Part shown: positions 53,732-63,038 of the stretch, one piece after another
Layout: every line of letters starts with the position of its first letter
How positions within the stretch are numbered: the stretch's first letter is position 1
Assembly: GCA_951804985.1 (NCBI GenBank)
Contig: OX638131.1
Location: forward strand, 59,426,351 to 59,490,350
Source of the DNA: Dryomyza anilis
Lineage: Eukaryota > Arthropoda > Insecta > Diptera > Dryomyzidae
Direction: 5' to 3'
Length of the DNA: 64,000 nucleotides
Notes under the pieces: generated by a model
Databases searched by the model: none
What the model was told of the DNA's origin: nothing
The model's input: only the letters and a program-made list of their open reading frames with translations
Position numbers and translations under genes: made by a program

Positions 53732-54421
53732 TTATAATGCGCAAGTTCCGGATAGTATCCAACCAAAAATTGTATTTTGGGCAACAGGGAGTCCGCTGTT
53801 GCTCGGCATCATTCCAGAAAGAATGATTTTTGGATATAGGTCCGCTCCCAATACTATGGATAGGGGAGAGGACTGGTAAAATTTTGGATCGGCAAGGACA
53901 ATGTTTAAAAATTTATCCTTGATATTTGCGTCGATAGATTTAGCTGGTGTTCGCATAGTAATGCGATTGTCGACGCGAGCAATGGCGTCGATTTGAACGC
54001 TGCTGTTATTAGGTGCCCGGATGCGAATTGAGCACATCTTATCATCACCCACCATGGTTGTCGGAATGAGGAGGTCCTCCACAAGCGATGTTGAAATGCG
54101 AGTCGTTGTCCCACATGAATCGATAAGCGCTCTCGCAAAGCATAGTTTCCCATTGACTTCGAGTTGGATTACGGATGGATTTTCGTGGCAATAATGGCAC
54201 CCAGACTTCGTGCGGCAGGATCCACTAGAGTGTTTCATGGCTAAGCAATTGGAACAGTGTTTATTTAGGAGTACTACACGCATCCTCTTATCTGTGCTCA
54301 TTGCCAAGAATTTTGGACAGAAGCGGATAGCGTGACGGCGCTGACATAAAACACATCGGAAATTAGTGGAGTATTGATGCTTGTAGAACGTCCTTTTGAT
54401 TTGTTTTGAATTATTTGCCAT
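53732..54421 (-). CDS. BEL second ORF, intact: zinc-knuckle plus retropepsin-like protein
   Basis: A 229-codon frame starting MANNSKQIKRTF and ending ILSGTCAL. Residues 23-35 form a CCHC knuckle (CVLCQRRHAIRFC), and further Cys/His pairs lie at about 56-80 (CSNCLAMKH, SGCHYCHEN). Residues about 82-229 parallel the protease of the main polyprotein: CFARALIDSCGTTTRISTSL against SARALIDSGSEATFIS, VLADPKFYQSS, LSIVLGADLYPKIIL and VAQNTIFGWILSG. The catalytic triplet reads Asp-Ser-Cys instead of Asp-Ser-Gly, so proteolysis is doubtful. It looks like a diverged duplicate of the element's own nucleocapsid-protease region placed after pol. A dominant-negative or RNA-binding role is speculation. No signal peptide. 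Confidence 0.82.
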   Translation of the reverse strand: MANNSKQIKRTFYKHQYSTNFRCVLCQRRHAIRFCPKFLAMSTDKRMRVVLLNKHCSNCLAMKHSSGSCRTKSGCHYCHENPSVIQLEVNGKLCFARALIDSCGTTTRISTSLVEDLLIPTTMVGDDKMCSIRIRAPNNSSVQIDAIARVDNRITMRTPAKSIDANIKDKFLNIVLADPKFYQSSPLSIVLGADLYPKIILSGMMPSNSGLPVAQNTIFGWILSGTCAL

Positions 54422-54491
54422 GATTGCGCTAAAAAATTTGTTTGGAAATATATGTAAAAAATAATAAGAAGAAATCAGGGAACTGAAATAA

Positions 54492-54540
54492 TTAATTGGA
54501 AGGGAGTATTACAAGTTTTACGATAGGGCGAGTTATAACA
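54492..54540 (-). pseudogene. pol: BEL pol extreme C-terminus (unit 3)
   Basis: Encodes the last residues of pol and its TAA (inverse of 37063-37111). It is separated from the rest at 57640-58949 by the RTE insertion. Confidence 0.85.
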
Positions 54541-57500
54541 TCTCCCTCAGAGTGAGGGTTCGTGCGTTGGGTTTGGGTCCCACCACGGAAAAAACCTATG
54601 CGCCCAATGAAAACAAAAAAGAAGCCTCGGATAACGACCGATTACAACGATGACGACCCACGCAAACGTTTTAAGGACCATGATTTACGGATATGCACCT
54701 GGAATGTCCGGACCCTTTATAGGGAAGGTGCCTCTATCCAGCTGGCAGATGTCCTCGAAAAATATAAGGCTGACATCACCGCTATCCAGGAGATGCGATG
54801 GACGGGACAGGGCTGTTCGAAACAAGCGTCCTGTGATATCTACTACAGCTGCCATGCGGAGAGACACGAATTTGGATGTGGATTTGTGGTCGGCAAGAGA
54901 CTCCGCCACCTTGTCTCTAGGTTCACGCCCGTGGACGAAAGGCTGGCAACAATCCGCATCAAGGCTAAATATTTCCATATCAGCCTAATTTGTGCACACG
55001 CTCCGACGAACGAGAAAGATGACGAGACAAAAGAGCGCTTCTACGAGCGCCTAGACAACGCGTACGAGCGCTGCCCCCGCCACGATATCAAAATCGTGCT
55101 AGGCGATTTTAACGCCAAGGTGGGCAGAGAAGCCATCTATTGTCCCACAATCGGAAAATTTAGCCTTCATGCCAACACTTCCGATAACGGAACGAGGCTA
55201 ATCGACTTCGCCGCAGCACGAAACATGGTAGTTAGTAGCACTAGATTCGAACATTTCGATATCCACAAGGCCACATGGTTGTCGCCCGATCAAAAAACTC
55301 GAAATCAAATTGATCACGTTGTGATTGACGGAAGGCACGCTTCAAGCGTGATGGACGTACGCACTATCCGAGGTGCCAATATGGACTCGGATCATTACCT
55401 TGTAGCAGCCAAGGTCCGCACACGCTTAAGCGCTGCGAAGAACGTACGGAACCAAACGCAGAGAAAGCTAGACGTCGGAAAGCTGCAATCACAACAGACA
55501 ACGCAAGCCTTTTCCACTCGACTCTCACACCTGCTTAGACAAAGCACTCCTCCTCTCGATGATATAAGCGCGCAGTGGAATCATATCTCCTGCTCTATGC
55601 GTACGGCTGCCGAAGAGGTGCTTGGATTCCAACGCCCCCTGAGGAATCAGTGGTATGACCAAGAGTGTCGCGCGGCCACTGCAGAGAAAGACGCTGCGTA
55701 CAAATCCACCCTGCAGTCAGTAGCTACGCGAGCTGCGAAGGAGCGATACAAAGAGAAGAGGAGGGAAGAGAGACGTCTTTTCAGGCGTAAAAAAAGCGAG
55801 GCAGAAAGACGTGAGTGTGAGGAGATTGAGATGCATGGGGACAGGAATGAGGCTCGAAAATTCTTCGAGAAAATAAGACGCCTAGCCGGAGGTTCGAAAT
55901 CCGGAGCCTCTTCCTGTAAAGATGAGAACGGAAATCTAGTGACAGATATCCAGAGCACACTGAAAATATGGAGGGATCACTTCTCTAAACTGCTGACCGG
56001 TGATGATGACCTCATCAATTCCACCGATAGAGAAGCAAACCCGGCAACCCCAGTACTTGATGACGACGTTGAGATTCCGCCACCCGACCATGACGAGGTC
56101 AGAACAGCCATTGCTCGGCTGAAAAACAACAAAGCCGCAGGTGCTGATGGCCTGCCTGCTGAATTGTTTAAGACCGGAGGCGAAGAGCTAATAGAGAGCA
56201 TGCACGAGCTCGTAAGCAGAATATGGTCGGATGAAAGCATGCCAAGTGACTGGAACCTCAGTGTACTCTGCCCAATCCTTAAGAAAGGGGATCCCACTAT
56301 CTGCGCCAACTACCGTGGGATCAGCCTACTCAATATCGCATACAAGGTTCTATCGAGCGTATTATGTGAAAGACTGAAGCCCATCGTCAACAGACTGATT
56401 GGACCTTATCAGTGCGGCTTCAGACCTGGAAAGTCCACCATAGACCAGATTTTCACATTGCGCCTAATCCAGGAAAAGACCCTAGAAAAACAGATCGACA
56501 CCTACCACCTATTAGTCGACTATAAAGCCGCCTTCGACACTCCGATAAGGGAACGATTATACGCCGCAATGTCTGAGTTCGGTATACCTGCGAAACTTAT
56601 AAGGCTTTGCAGGATGACCCTGAGCAACACACGTTGCTCAGTGAGAATAGGAAAAGACCTCTCCGAGCCATTTCATACCGAACGAGGTTTCAGACAGGGT
56701 GACTCCCTATCGTGCGACTTTTTTAACTTATTGATGGAGAAAATAGTTCGAGCTGCCGAACTCCGTCAAAGCGGCACTATCCTCAACAAAAGTGTCATGC
56801 TGCTCGCATATGCCGACGATATTGATATCATTGGCAGGAGCACACGAGCAGTCAGCGCAGCATTCTCCAGATTGGAGAAAGAGTCGCGTCGAATGGGTCT
56901 AGCGGTGAACGAGGACAAGACGAAGTTCCTTGTGTCAACAAGCAAAAAAGAGTCCGTGCGTCTTGGACAAAAAGCTGATTTTGACACCCACAAGTTCGAC
57001 ATTGTGAAGGACTTCGTCTATCTGGGATCCAGCGTAAACAGCAACAACGACGTCAGCCTGGAGATCCAACGGAGAATAACTCTTGCCAACAGGTGCTACT
57101 TTGGGCTCAGTAGGCAATTGAGAAGCAGAGCCCTCTCTCGCCGGACAAAAATAACGCTCTACAAGTCACTCATCATGCCCGTCCTACTTTATGGTGCAGA
57201 AACATGGACGCTGGCCACCACCGATGAGAGAGTACTGGGAGCGTTCGAGAGAAAGATTCTCCGTAAAATCTTTGGCCCTATCTGCTTTGCTAACGAGTAT
57301 CGAATCAGGATGAACCACGAGCTGTATGAGATATTCGACGACATTGACATAGTCAAGCGCATCAAGATCCAGCGGCTTCGCTGGCTAGGTCATGTCGAAC
57401 GAATGGATGAAAACACTCCAGCCAAGAAGGTGCTTGAATCGAAACTCGAAGGTGGACAGCGTAGAAGAGGGCGTCCAAATCTGCGTTGGAAAGACCAAGT

Positions 57501-57628
57501 TGAGGACAACCTGGCAACGCTTGGTATTTCTAACTGGCGTCAGCGCGCGCAAAGCAGATCCGACTGGCGCGGCTTCATCTCAGCGGCCAAAACCGACCCA
57601 CGGTTGTAAGGGCCATTTAAGTAAGTAA
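54541..57628 (+). mobile_element. RTE-type LINE copy 2, intact ORF, 5'-shortened
   Basis: Inserted in inverted BEL pol with an 11-bp duplication GAGTTATAACA (54530-54540 and 57629-57639). It begins TCTCCCTCAGAGTGAGGG, 21 bp before the ATG, so about 220 bp of the 5' UTR seen in copy 1 is missing; it ends GGCCATTTAAGTAAGTAA. It is absent from the left palindrome arm, so the insertion postdates the arm duplication (or came from a different allele). Confidence 0.92.
54562..57609 (+). CDS. RTE endonuclease-reverse transcriptase, intact
   Basis: A 1015-codon single ORF. Residues about 40-285 form an APE-like endonuclease: Asn 48 (TWNVRTL), Glu 77 (QEMRW), GDFNAKVG at 181-188, and Asp 277-His 278 (SDHYLV). 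A basic linker (about 360-425, EKRREERRLFRRKK) follows. The reverse transcriptase spans about 515-780: KAAGADGLPAELF, CPILKKGDPT, ANYRGISLL, FRPGKSTIDQ, VDYKAAFDTP, FRQGDSLSCDFF and Tyr-Ala-Asp-Asp at 750-753. The C-terminus has LYGAETWTL, RLRWLGHVERM and a final Trp/Arg-rich block ending DPRL. There is no RNase H. Length and layout fit the RTE clade (one ORF, about 1000 residues). All catalytic residues checked are present, so it may be competent. A distant second ATG is not needed: the start lies 21 bp from the element's 5' end. Confidence 0.93.
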   Translation: MRWVWVPPRKKPMRPMKTKKKPRITTDYNDDDPRKRFKDHDLRICTWNVRTLYREGASIQLADVLEKYKADITAIQEMRWTGQGCSKQASCDIYYSCHAERHEFGCGFVVGKRLRHLVSRFTPVDERLATIRIKAKYFHISLICAHAPTNEKDDETKERFYERLDNAYERCPRHDIKIVLGDFNAKVGREAIYCPTIGKFSLHANTSDNGTRLIDFAAARNMVVSSTRFEHFDIHKATWLSPDQKTRNQIDHVVIDGRHASSVMDVRTIRGANMDSDHYLVAAKVRTRLSAAKNVRNQTQRKLDVGKLQSQQTTQAFSTRLSHLLRQSTPPLDDISAQWNHISCSMRTAAEEVLGFQRPLRNQWYDQECRAATAEKDAAYKSTLQSVATRAAKERYKEKRREERRLFRRKKSEAERRECEEIEMHGDRNEARKFFEKIRRLAGGSKSGASSCKDENGNLVTDIQSTLKIWRDHFSKLLTGDDDLINSTDREANPATPVLDDDVEIPPPDHDEVRTAIARLKNNKAAGADGLPAELFKTGGEELIESMHELVSRIWSDESMPSDWNLSVLCPILKKGDPTICANYRGISLLNIAYKVLSSVLCERLKPIVNRLIGPYQCGFRPGKSTIDQIFTLRLIQEKTLEKQIDTYHLLVDYKAAFDTPIRERLYAAMSEFGIPAKLIRLCRMTLSNTRCSVRIGKDLSEPFHTERGFRQGDSLSCDFFNLLMEKIVRAAELRQSGTILNKSVMLLAYADDIDIIGRSTRAVSAAFSRLEKESRRMGLAVNEDKTKFLVSTSKKESVRLGQKADFDTHKFDIVKDFVYLGSSVNSNNDVSLEIQRRITLANRCYFGLSRQLRSRALSRRTKITLYKSLIMPVLLYGAETWTLATTDERVLGAFERKILRKIFGPICFANEYRIRMNHELYEIFDDIDIVKRIKIQRLRWLGHVERMDENTPAKKVLESKLEGGQRRRGRPNLRWKDQVEDNLATLGISNWRQRAQSRSDWRGFISAAKTDPRL

Positions 57629-58949
57629 GAGTTATAACACCGCGTTCAGTCAATATGTCGGCTACTCGAACACGTTTGTCAGTACCAAAATATACCTTTG
57701 TTACGCGGCCAAGTCGCCATTCGTTTGGCGGAAGATTTTCATCTTTTATGACAACCATAGTATTAATTTCGACATTGACCTCGGGCCGTTGCCATTTATT
57801 TCGCTTATGCAGTTCTTTTAGATACTCATGCTTCCATCGGGAGCAAAAGTTTTGATGGAGAGCTTTGAGTCGCTGCCACCGATTAATTATGGATACAGCT
57901 TGCTCATTGCTTTGAGGTTCTAGTGGAGCTAGAATTGGAGAACCGATCAGGAAATGGCCCGGTGTCAATGACGAAATGTCTGAAGCATCTTCAGATGCAG
58001 GAGTGATAGGACGAGAATTTAAGCATGATTCTATTTTGGCTAGCAAAGTGGAGAATTCTTCAAATGTATATTTGAAAGGACCCGCTATTTTGCGGAAATG
58101 AGCCTTAAAACTTTTAACACCTGCCTCCCATAAACCACCCATGTGAGGCGCACCTGGGGGTATAAAATGCCAGGAAAGATTCTGGTGACTATATTGAGAT
58201 ACTAAGGACGTACGTGAGGCATGTATGAAGTCTGTCATTATGGATTTTGAAGCTCCTACGAAATTTTTTCCGTTGTCTGAGTAAACATGTAGAGGACATC
58301 CACGTCTAGATACAAATCTATGAAAGGCAGCTAAAAAGGATGGAGTCGATAGACTTGTGGTGGCCTCTAAATGTATTGCTTTAGTGGAAAAGCAAACGAA
58401 CACACACACGTAACCCTTTGTGATTAAACACGCTCTACCGGTATAGTTTTTTATGTCGAATGGTCCGGCAAAATCCATACCTGCATGCGCGAATGGACGA
58501 GTGAGAACAGTTCGTTCAGGAGGCAAGGAACCCATTAGTTGTTTTTGGACTTTCTGGTTGAAGACAACACAAATTTTACAATTGTGGATGGTAGATTTAA
58601 TCAGGTTTTTAACCTTGGGAATCCAGAATTGGAGACGGACAAGTTGGAGAACCAATTGATTGCCTCCGTGCAGAGAAATTATATGCGTGAATTTTACCAA
58701 AAGTCGCGAGAAATTGCAATTATAGGGAATTATTATTGGATGTCTTTCATCGTAAGACAGCACAGGGGAGGAAACAAGACGACCACAAACTCTGATAAGA
58801 CCAGCATCATCCACGAATGGATTTAAGTTCAATATGTTGCTGGATGTTGCAATCGGTTGCTTAAGAGACAGGTTTCGATAATCATCGGGATAACCAACCT
58901 TTTGTGCAATAATTATGAGACGGTTTTTAACATGATTTATCTCAGAAGA
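57629..58949 (-). pseudogene. pol: BEL integrase and C-terminal region, unit 3 fragment
   Basis: Minus strand, from the truncation at 58949: the NLNPFVDDAGLIRVCGRL region before integrase, the zinc site CKIC, MDFAGPF, SDNGKNF and GLWEAGVKSF (DDE), then the C-terminal domain up to ILTERGVIT, where the RTE enters. It is equivalent to residues about 1312-1750 of unit 1. The reading runs on into RTE sequence for about 30 codons. It lacks RT and the true C-terminus, so it is not functional. Confidence 0.9.
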
Positions 58950-59043
58950 TACTAGTTAAAACCAAATATAAGTGTGTTTTTATTTTGTACACAATCCAGC
59001 GATACGAACTCGTAGAGCAGTTTTCCGTAGACTGAATTTTCGT

Positions 59044-59047
<4 letters not shown>
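58948..59047 (+). repeat. repeated Gypsy 3' end
   Basis: ATACTAGTTAAAACC through TTTTCGTAACA repeats 50465-50562 in direct orientation, abutting the truncated BEL unit 3 with AT microhomology. It carries the ACTCGTAGAG variant, closer to the mirror copy than to the left-arm copy. Confidence 0.88.
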
Positions 59048-59102
<55 letters not shown>

Positions 59103-59145
59103 TATATATATATATATATAGATATATATATATATATATATATAT
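59048..59145. repeat. (AT)n tract with GATA interruptions
   Basis: About 98 bp of AT dinucleotides broken by two GATATATA units and ending in ATAGAGAG. The ORFs across it are repeat artefacts. Confidence 0.95.
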
Positions 59146-59177
59146 AGAGAGGGAGGTTGGGGACAAACGAGACAGAT

Positions 59178-61822
59178 AACCCATGACAACCTACGCAAAA
59201 GTATGAAGGACCTTGACTTACGGATATTCACCTGCAATGTCCGAACCCTATATAGGGAAGGTGCCACTATCCACCTGGTTGGTGTCCTCGAAAGATACAA
59301 GGCATAACAGGCATCATTTAACATTTACTATAGCTGCCATGCGGAGAGGTATGAATTTGGTTGTGGATTTGTATTCGGCAAAAGACTCCGCCACCTTGTC
59401 TCTAGGTTCACACCAGTGATCGAACGACTGGCAACAATCCGCATTAAGGCTACATACTTCTTCATCATCCATATTTGTGCGCACGCTCCGACAAATGAGA
59501 AGGACGATAAATCCAAATAGGCCTTCTATGAGCGCCTCAACGAAGTCTATGAGCGCTAACCCCGACACGACATCAAAATTGTGATTGGCGCCTTTAATGC
59601 CTAGATGGGCCATGAGTGTATATTTGGTCCAACAGTTGGACAATTCAGCCTCCACGACAACACCTCCGAAAATGGAATGAGTTTGATCGAAGGCACGCTT
59701 CTATTATGTTGGACATTCGCTCGATCCAAAATGCCAACATCGACTCGGATCATTTCCTTGTAGCAACCAAGGTTCGCACACGCTTATGCGCTACGAAAAA
59801 TGCACGGCATCCCACGCAAAGAAAGCTAGACGTCAGTAAGCTGCACACATAACATACCGAACAAGCCTATGACGCTCGACTCTTACACTTGCGTGCCCAA
59901 GAAACTCCCCCTCTCGATGATATAAGCGCGCAGTGGACACACGTGCCTAATCCAGGAAAAGTCCAAAGAGTGGCAGATCGACACCCACCACCTTCTCGTG
60001 GACTACAAAGCTGCCTTCGACAGTCCGATAATTAGTCGCCTATATGCCACCATGTCTCAGTTCGGTATACCTGCGAAACTTATAAGGCTTTGCAGGATGA
60101 CCCTGAGTGACACATGTTGCTCAGTGAGAATTGGGAACAACCACTCCGATACGTTTAATACCGAACGAGGTTTCAGACAAGGTTATTCCCTCCCAAGCAA
60201 ACACTGCTCGACAATTGCCACAAACTATTGTGGCATATGTGTACCTTCTAAGTTACCTCTGACACCAGTGTTGCTAACAAATAATATGTTGTCCTAAAGA
60301 GGTGACTAATAACATGTATGGAACATACGCAATAATATGTCGCAATGCTGTGATATATAAGTCATACATTCTGATAATGGAACATAAATTTAGGCTAAGA
60401 ACATGTGCGGGACAATGCAATAATATGTCACAATGCTGTGATATATAAGTCATACATTCCGATAATGGAACATATACGATAATGGGCGGAGCTAACTTTG
60501 TTGTTATGAACTGGTAAAATAGTGGCAAATTTAAAAATGTATTATGTTCCATATATGTTGCAAGTATAGAATGAAGAACGTAATAGGAACATATTTATAT
60601 ATAATGTAGCTAATTAACTTTAAAATTTAATAAATGTATATTATTATACACGACATAATTATAACATCCACTACATATATTTATGAAAAGTTATGTTGCA
60701 AAAATATACATCCGCAAAAGCATAATTTAAAAAATAAAGAATATCACAATTTTAATAGATTTTCACAAATTGCATTTTTTTGTGAGCGCTTAAAAATTAG
60801 AGGGGGTAGAATATAAGCTTTAACCCGAAAACTTAAACCGTTTGTTAAATTAGAGTTGTAGTTTGTCGAATACTCTGTTCGTAAAGACTTCTATTATTAT
60901 GCCATGCATATTTTTTTTTTATTACAGGACAAACATTCACGTTAATGGCACTGCGTAGGATCTTTATTATTTTTATTTTTAATCTACACATAAATGACAG
61001 TTTAAGTTAAAATTACAGTTCAAGTTCCAAATAGGTGAACCGAAACTTAAATGGATCAAAATTTTGTGGCAACTAAGCCTCGACCTGGGGCTTTTTGACT
61101 GGCAATTGGGTGGCAAAAAAGTATATTTCGCATGATTTAGAACAAACACTTTAATGGTAACTGTGTGGCTACCACTTAAGTTGCCACAAAGTGGTTACTT
61201 GGGCTATCGTGTGAATTCTTCAATCTAATAATGGAGAAGATTGTAAGAGCTGTACAGTTCCATAACCATGTCACTACTTTTAACAAGAGATCCATGCTGC
61301 TCGGGTACGCTGGTTATTGGGCAGAGCGTACGAGCAGTCAGTGCAGTATTCTCCAGTTTAGAGACGGAATCGCGTCGAATGGGTCTTACGGTGAACGAGG
61401 ACCAGACGAAATACCTGGTGTCAACAAACAAAGATCCCCGGCGTCTTCGACAACACGTCACTATTGACAACCACAACTTCGAAGTAGTGAAGGACTTCGT
61501 CTACCTAGGTACCAGCATCAACGCGGAAAACAGTGTCAGTCTGGAGATTAGCCAAAGAATAACAGGTGTTAACAGGTGTTACTTTGGGCTCAGTAGGCAA
61601 TTGAGGAGTAGAGCCCTCTCTCGACGGACAAAAATTACGCTCTATAAGTCGATTATCATGCCAATCCTCCTCTATGGCGCTGAGGCATGGACGCTTGCCA
61701 ACACCGATCAGCGAGCTTTAGGAGCGTTCGAGAGAGTGATTCTTCGGAAAATCTATGGCCCGATATGCATTGGAAACGAGTACAGAATCAGATGGAACGA
61801 AGAGCTGTATGAGCATTGGTGA
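59178..61822 (+). pseudogene. diverged RTE LINE remnant (copy 3), interrupted
   Basis: Older RTE relative with many stops. Endonuclease pieces near 59180-59870 (VRTLYREGA, a Cys replacing Trp in TWN, SDHFLVATKVRTRL) are followed by a large deletion. An RT piece at 59998-60190 reads DYKAAFDSPI, GIPAKLIRLCRMTLSD and RGFRQGYSL (Tyr for Asp). It is then interrupted by a 1012-bp insertion and resumes at about 61204 with LIMEKIVRAV, RMGLTVNEDQTKYLV, FVYLGTSIN, SRQLRSRALSRRTKITLYKS and LYGAEAWTLA. It ends at ELYEHW. The YADD motif is damaged (LGYAGYW). It is clearly diverged from copies 1 and 2. Confidence 0.88.
60192..61203. mobile_element. non-autonomous DNA transposon-like insertion, 1012 bp
   Basis: Starts CCCAAGCAAACACT and ends AGTGGTTACTTGGG, imperfect inverted termini of about 14 bp. 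It splits the RTE RT frame between TATTCC.. and CTATCGTG, with a possible 2-bp CT duplication. Inside is an 88-bp direct repeat (GCAATAATATGTC at 60329 and 60417) and CACAAACTATTGTGG near 60223. No transposase frame is seen. The superfamily is not assigned. Confidence 0.6.
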
Positions 61823-62240
61823 ATTATCATTTCATTTCAAATCATGTCTGAAATACTTACTTTTCGTCATTATCAAAAATAAAAATAAAAAATGTTCCAA
61901 ATGTAAAAAATAATCGATAATTCGTTACCGTTAGCCGGTAATGCCATATTAACAAAAAATAGTACTGAATGCAATTTAAACTGAAGTGATCTGAAACTGA
62001 AAACCTGTCTAATAGTTAAACTACGCGAGACGTTTAAGTAAACGTAATTTAAACTAAGCTTAAACCACAAACTGACCCTAAATATCTTGTTTTATTGGAC
62101 AGTAACATATTCAAGGCCATACAATGCATAGTTATGTATTTAATATTAAATATATTAATTAATTTACTTTTTTACTAACACAATTTTAAATTAAATATTC
62201 ACTGTCGAATTTACAACATTAATGTGCGAGTACGATAAAG
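61823..62240. other. AT-rich non-coding, with possible MITE remnant
   Basis: No coding sequence. 61960-62085 has repeated GTTTAA/TTAAAC motifs and ends AAACTGACCCTAAA, whose inverse resembles GGGCCAGTTTTTCAGTG near 63900. Confidence 0.35.
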
Positions 62241-62761
62241 AATTACTTTGGCCAATGTGATTTTGTACGAATCACCCGAAATATTACAAAAGATTATACC
62301 ACGCTATTTTTTTCATAATAATTTGGCCGTCGGTAGTTTAATTGATGAGCTGATAATGATAGACGAACAACAATATCTCTTTCTTCCGTGCGTCAAGCTG
62401 TTCCACAAGGCATATTACTTGTTGATGTATTGGTTTCACAATTTCCGCATAACTTGAGTTCAGTGAATACTTCTGTAAAAAATCCAGGCTCTGCGTTAAT
62501 TCTCAGCATATTGTTACTTTGTTGATTTATAATTACGAGACACCTGTAAATGAGAACCAACAAGAATATATGATTAGTTGTTGTAATTACTGTAGAAAAA
62601 CTGATAATAATTTTAGTTGTATTCCAGTGGTTATTGATCGTGATCCGTACATCATTTCACTCTACACCTATGAGGCACAGGGTATATTAAGTTTGTGCAT
62701 ATATTGTAACACTCCTTTGGAGGCGTGTCAGGTATGGAAAAGTATATATATTCCTAAATAG
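62241..62761 (+). pseudogene. unrecognised Cys-rich coding remnant
   Basis: Two AT-rich ORFs, 62248-62457 (about 69 codons) and 62519-62761 (80 codons), with a coherent reading in a third frame between them ([20 protein letters not shown]), suggest one frameshifted gene. The 80-codon part has [14 protein letters not shown], then [19 protein letters not shown] and LCIYCNTPLEAC, a C-x2-C pair repeated after about 40 residues, as in zinc-binding proteins. I do not recognise the family. It may be chance, or a fragment of another mobile element or viral integration. Confidence 0.25.
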
Positions 62762-63038
62762 CATCAGTACCAGAGTCCGTTTAGCCTGATCCGTCTCTCT
62801 ATCTGACAACACGATAACTTGAAAAATACTGGTCAGAATAAAATGAAATTTCATTTTAATATGTTTTACCTCAAAAATAGTTCTGTGTACGGTTGGCCAA
62901 ATCGGCTAACAGACATTTCCACCTCCCATACAAGTTACTTATATTCAAATATTTTTTGAACTAATAAAACATTCAAGAACTAATAAAGTATTGAAGATAC
63001 AGTTCCAAGAAAAGACCTGATCCGCCCACAATATTTTT
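62762..63038. other. non-coding spacer
   Basis: AT-rich; nothing recognised. Confidence 0.5.

Larger units (their letters stand above)
45362..58949. repeat. large palindrome, arms about 5.2 kb, right arm with RTE insertion
   Basis: Left arm 45362-50592 and right arm 50593-58949 are mirror images: for the inner 3.4 kb every matching pair of positions sums to 101185, so there are no net indels. Each arm holds Gypsy LTR end, Gypsy pol, Polinton terminus, BEL LTR, BEL second ORF and the BEL pol 3' part. The right arm in addition has the RTE at 54541-57628 and keeps 29 bp of the BEL second ORF that the left arm lacks. Small substitutions are seen near the centre (ACTGGTAGAG versus ACTCGTAGAG). 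Confidence 0.92.
53140..58949 (-). mobile_element. BEL/Pao unit 3, inverted and truncated
   Basis: On the minus strand: 3' LTR (53140-53499), 3' UTR, intact second ORF and the C-terminal part of pol, cut at 58949 (equivalent to about 45362 in unit 2). An RTE LINE interrupts pol at 54541-57628. No gag, protease or RT remains. It is BEL unit 1-like at some variable sites (TTTAGCGC before the ATG, TTAAACATTG) and unit 2-like at others (SGSCRTK). Confidence 0.9.

Noticed and set aside
58980..59324. 114-codon minus-strand ORF
   Set aside because: It is made of Ile-Tyr repeats from (AT)n fused to Gypsy end and RTE remnant sequence.
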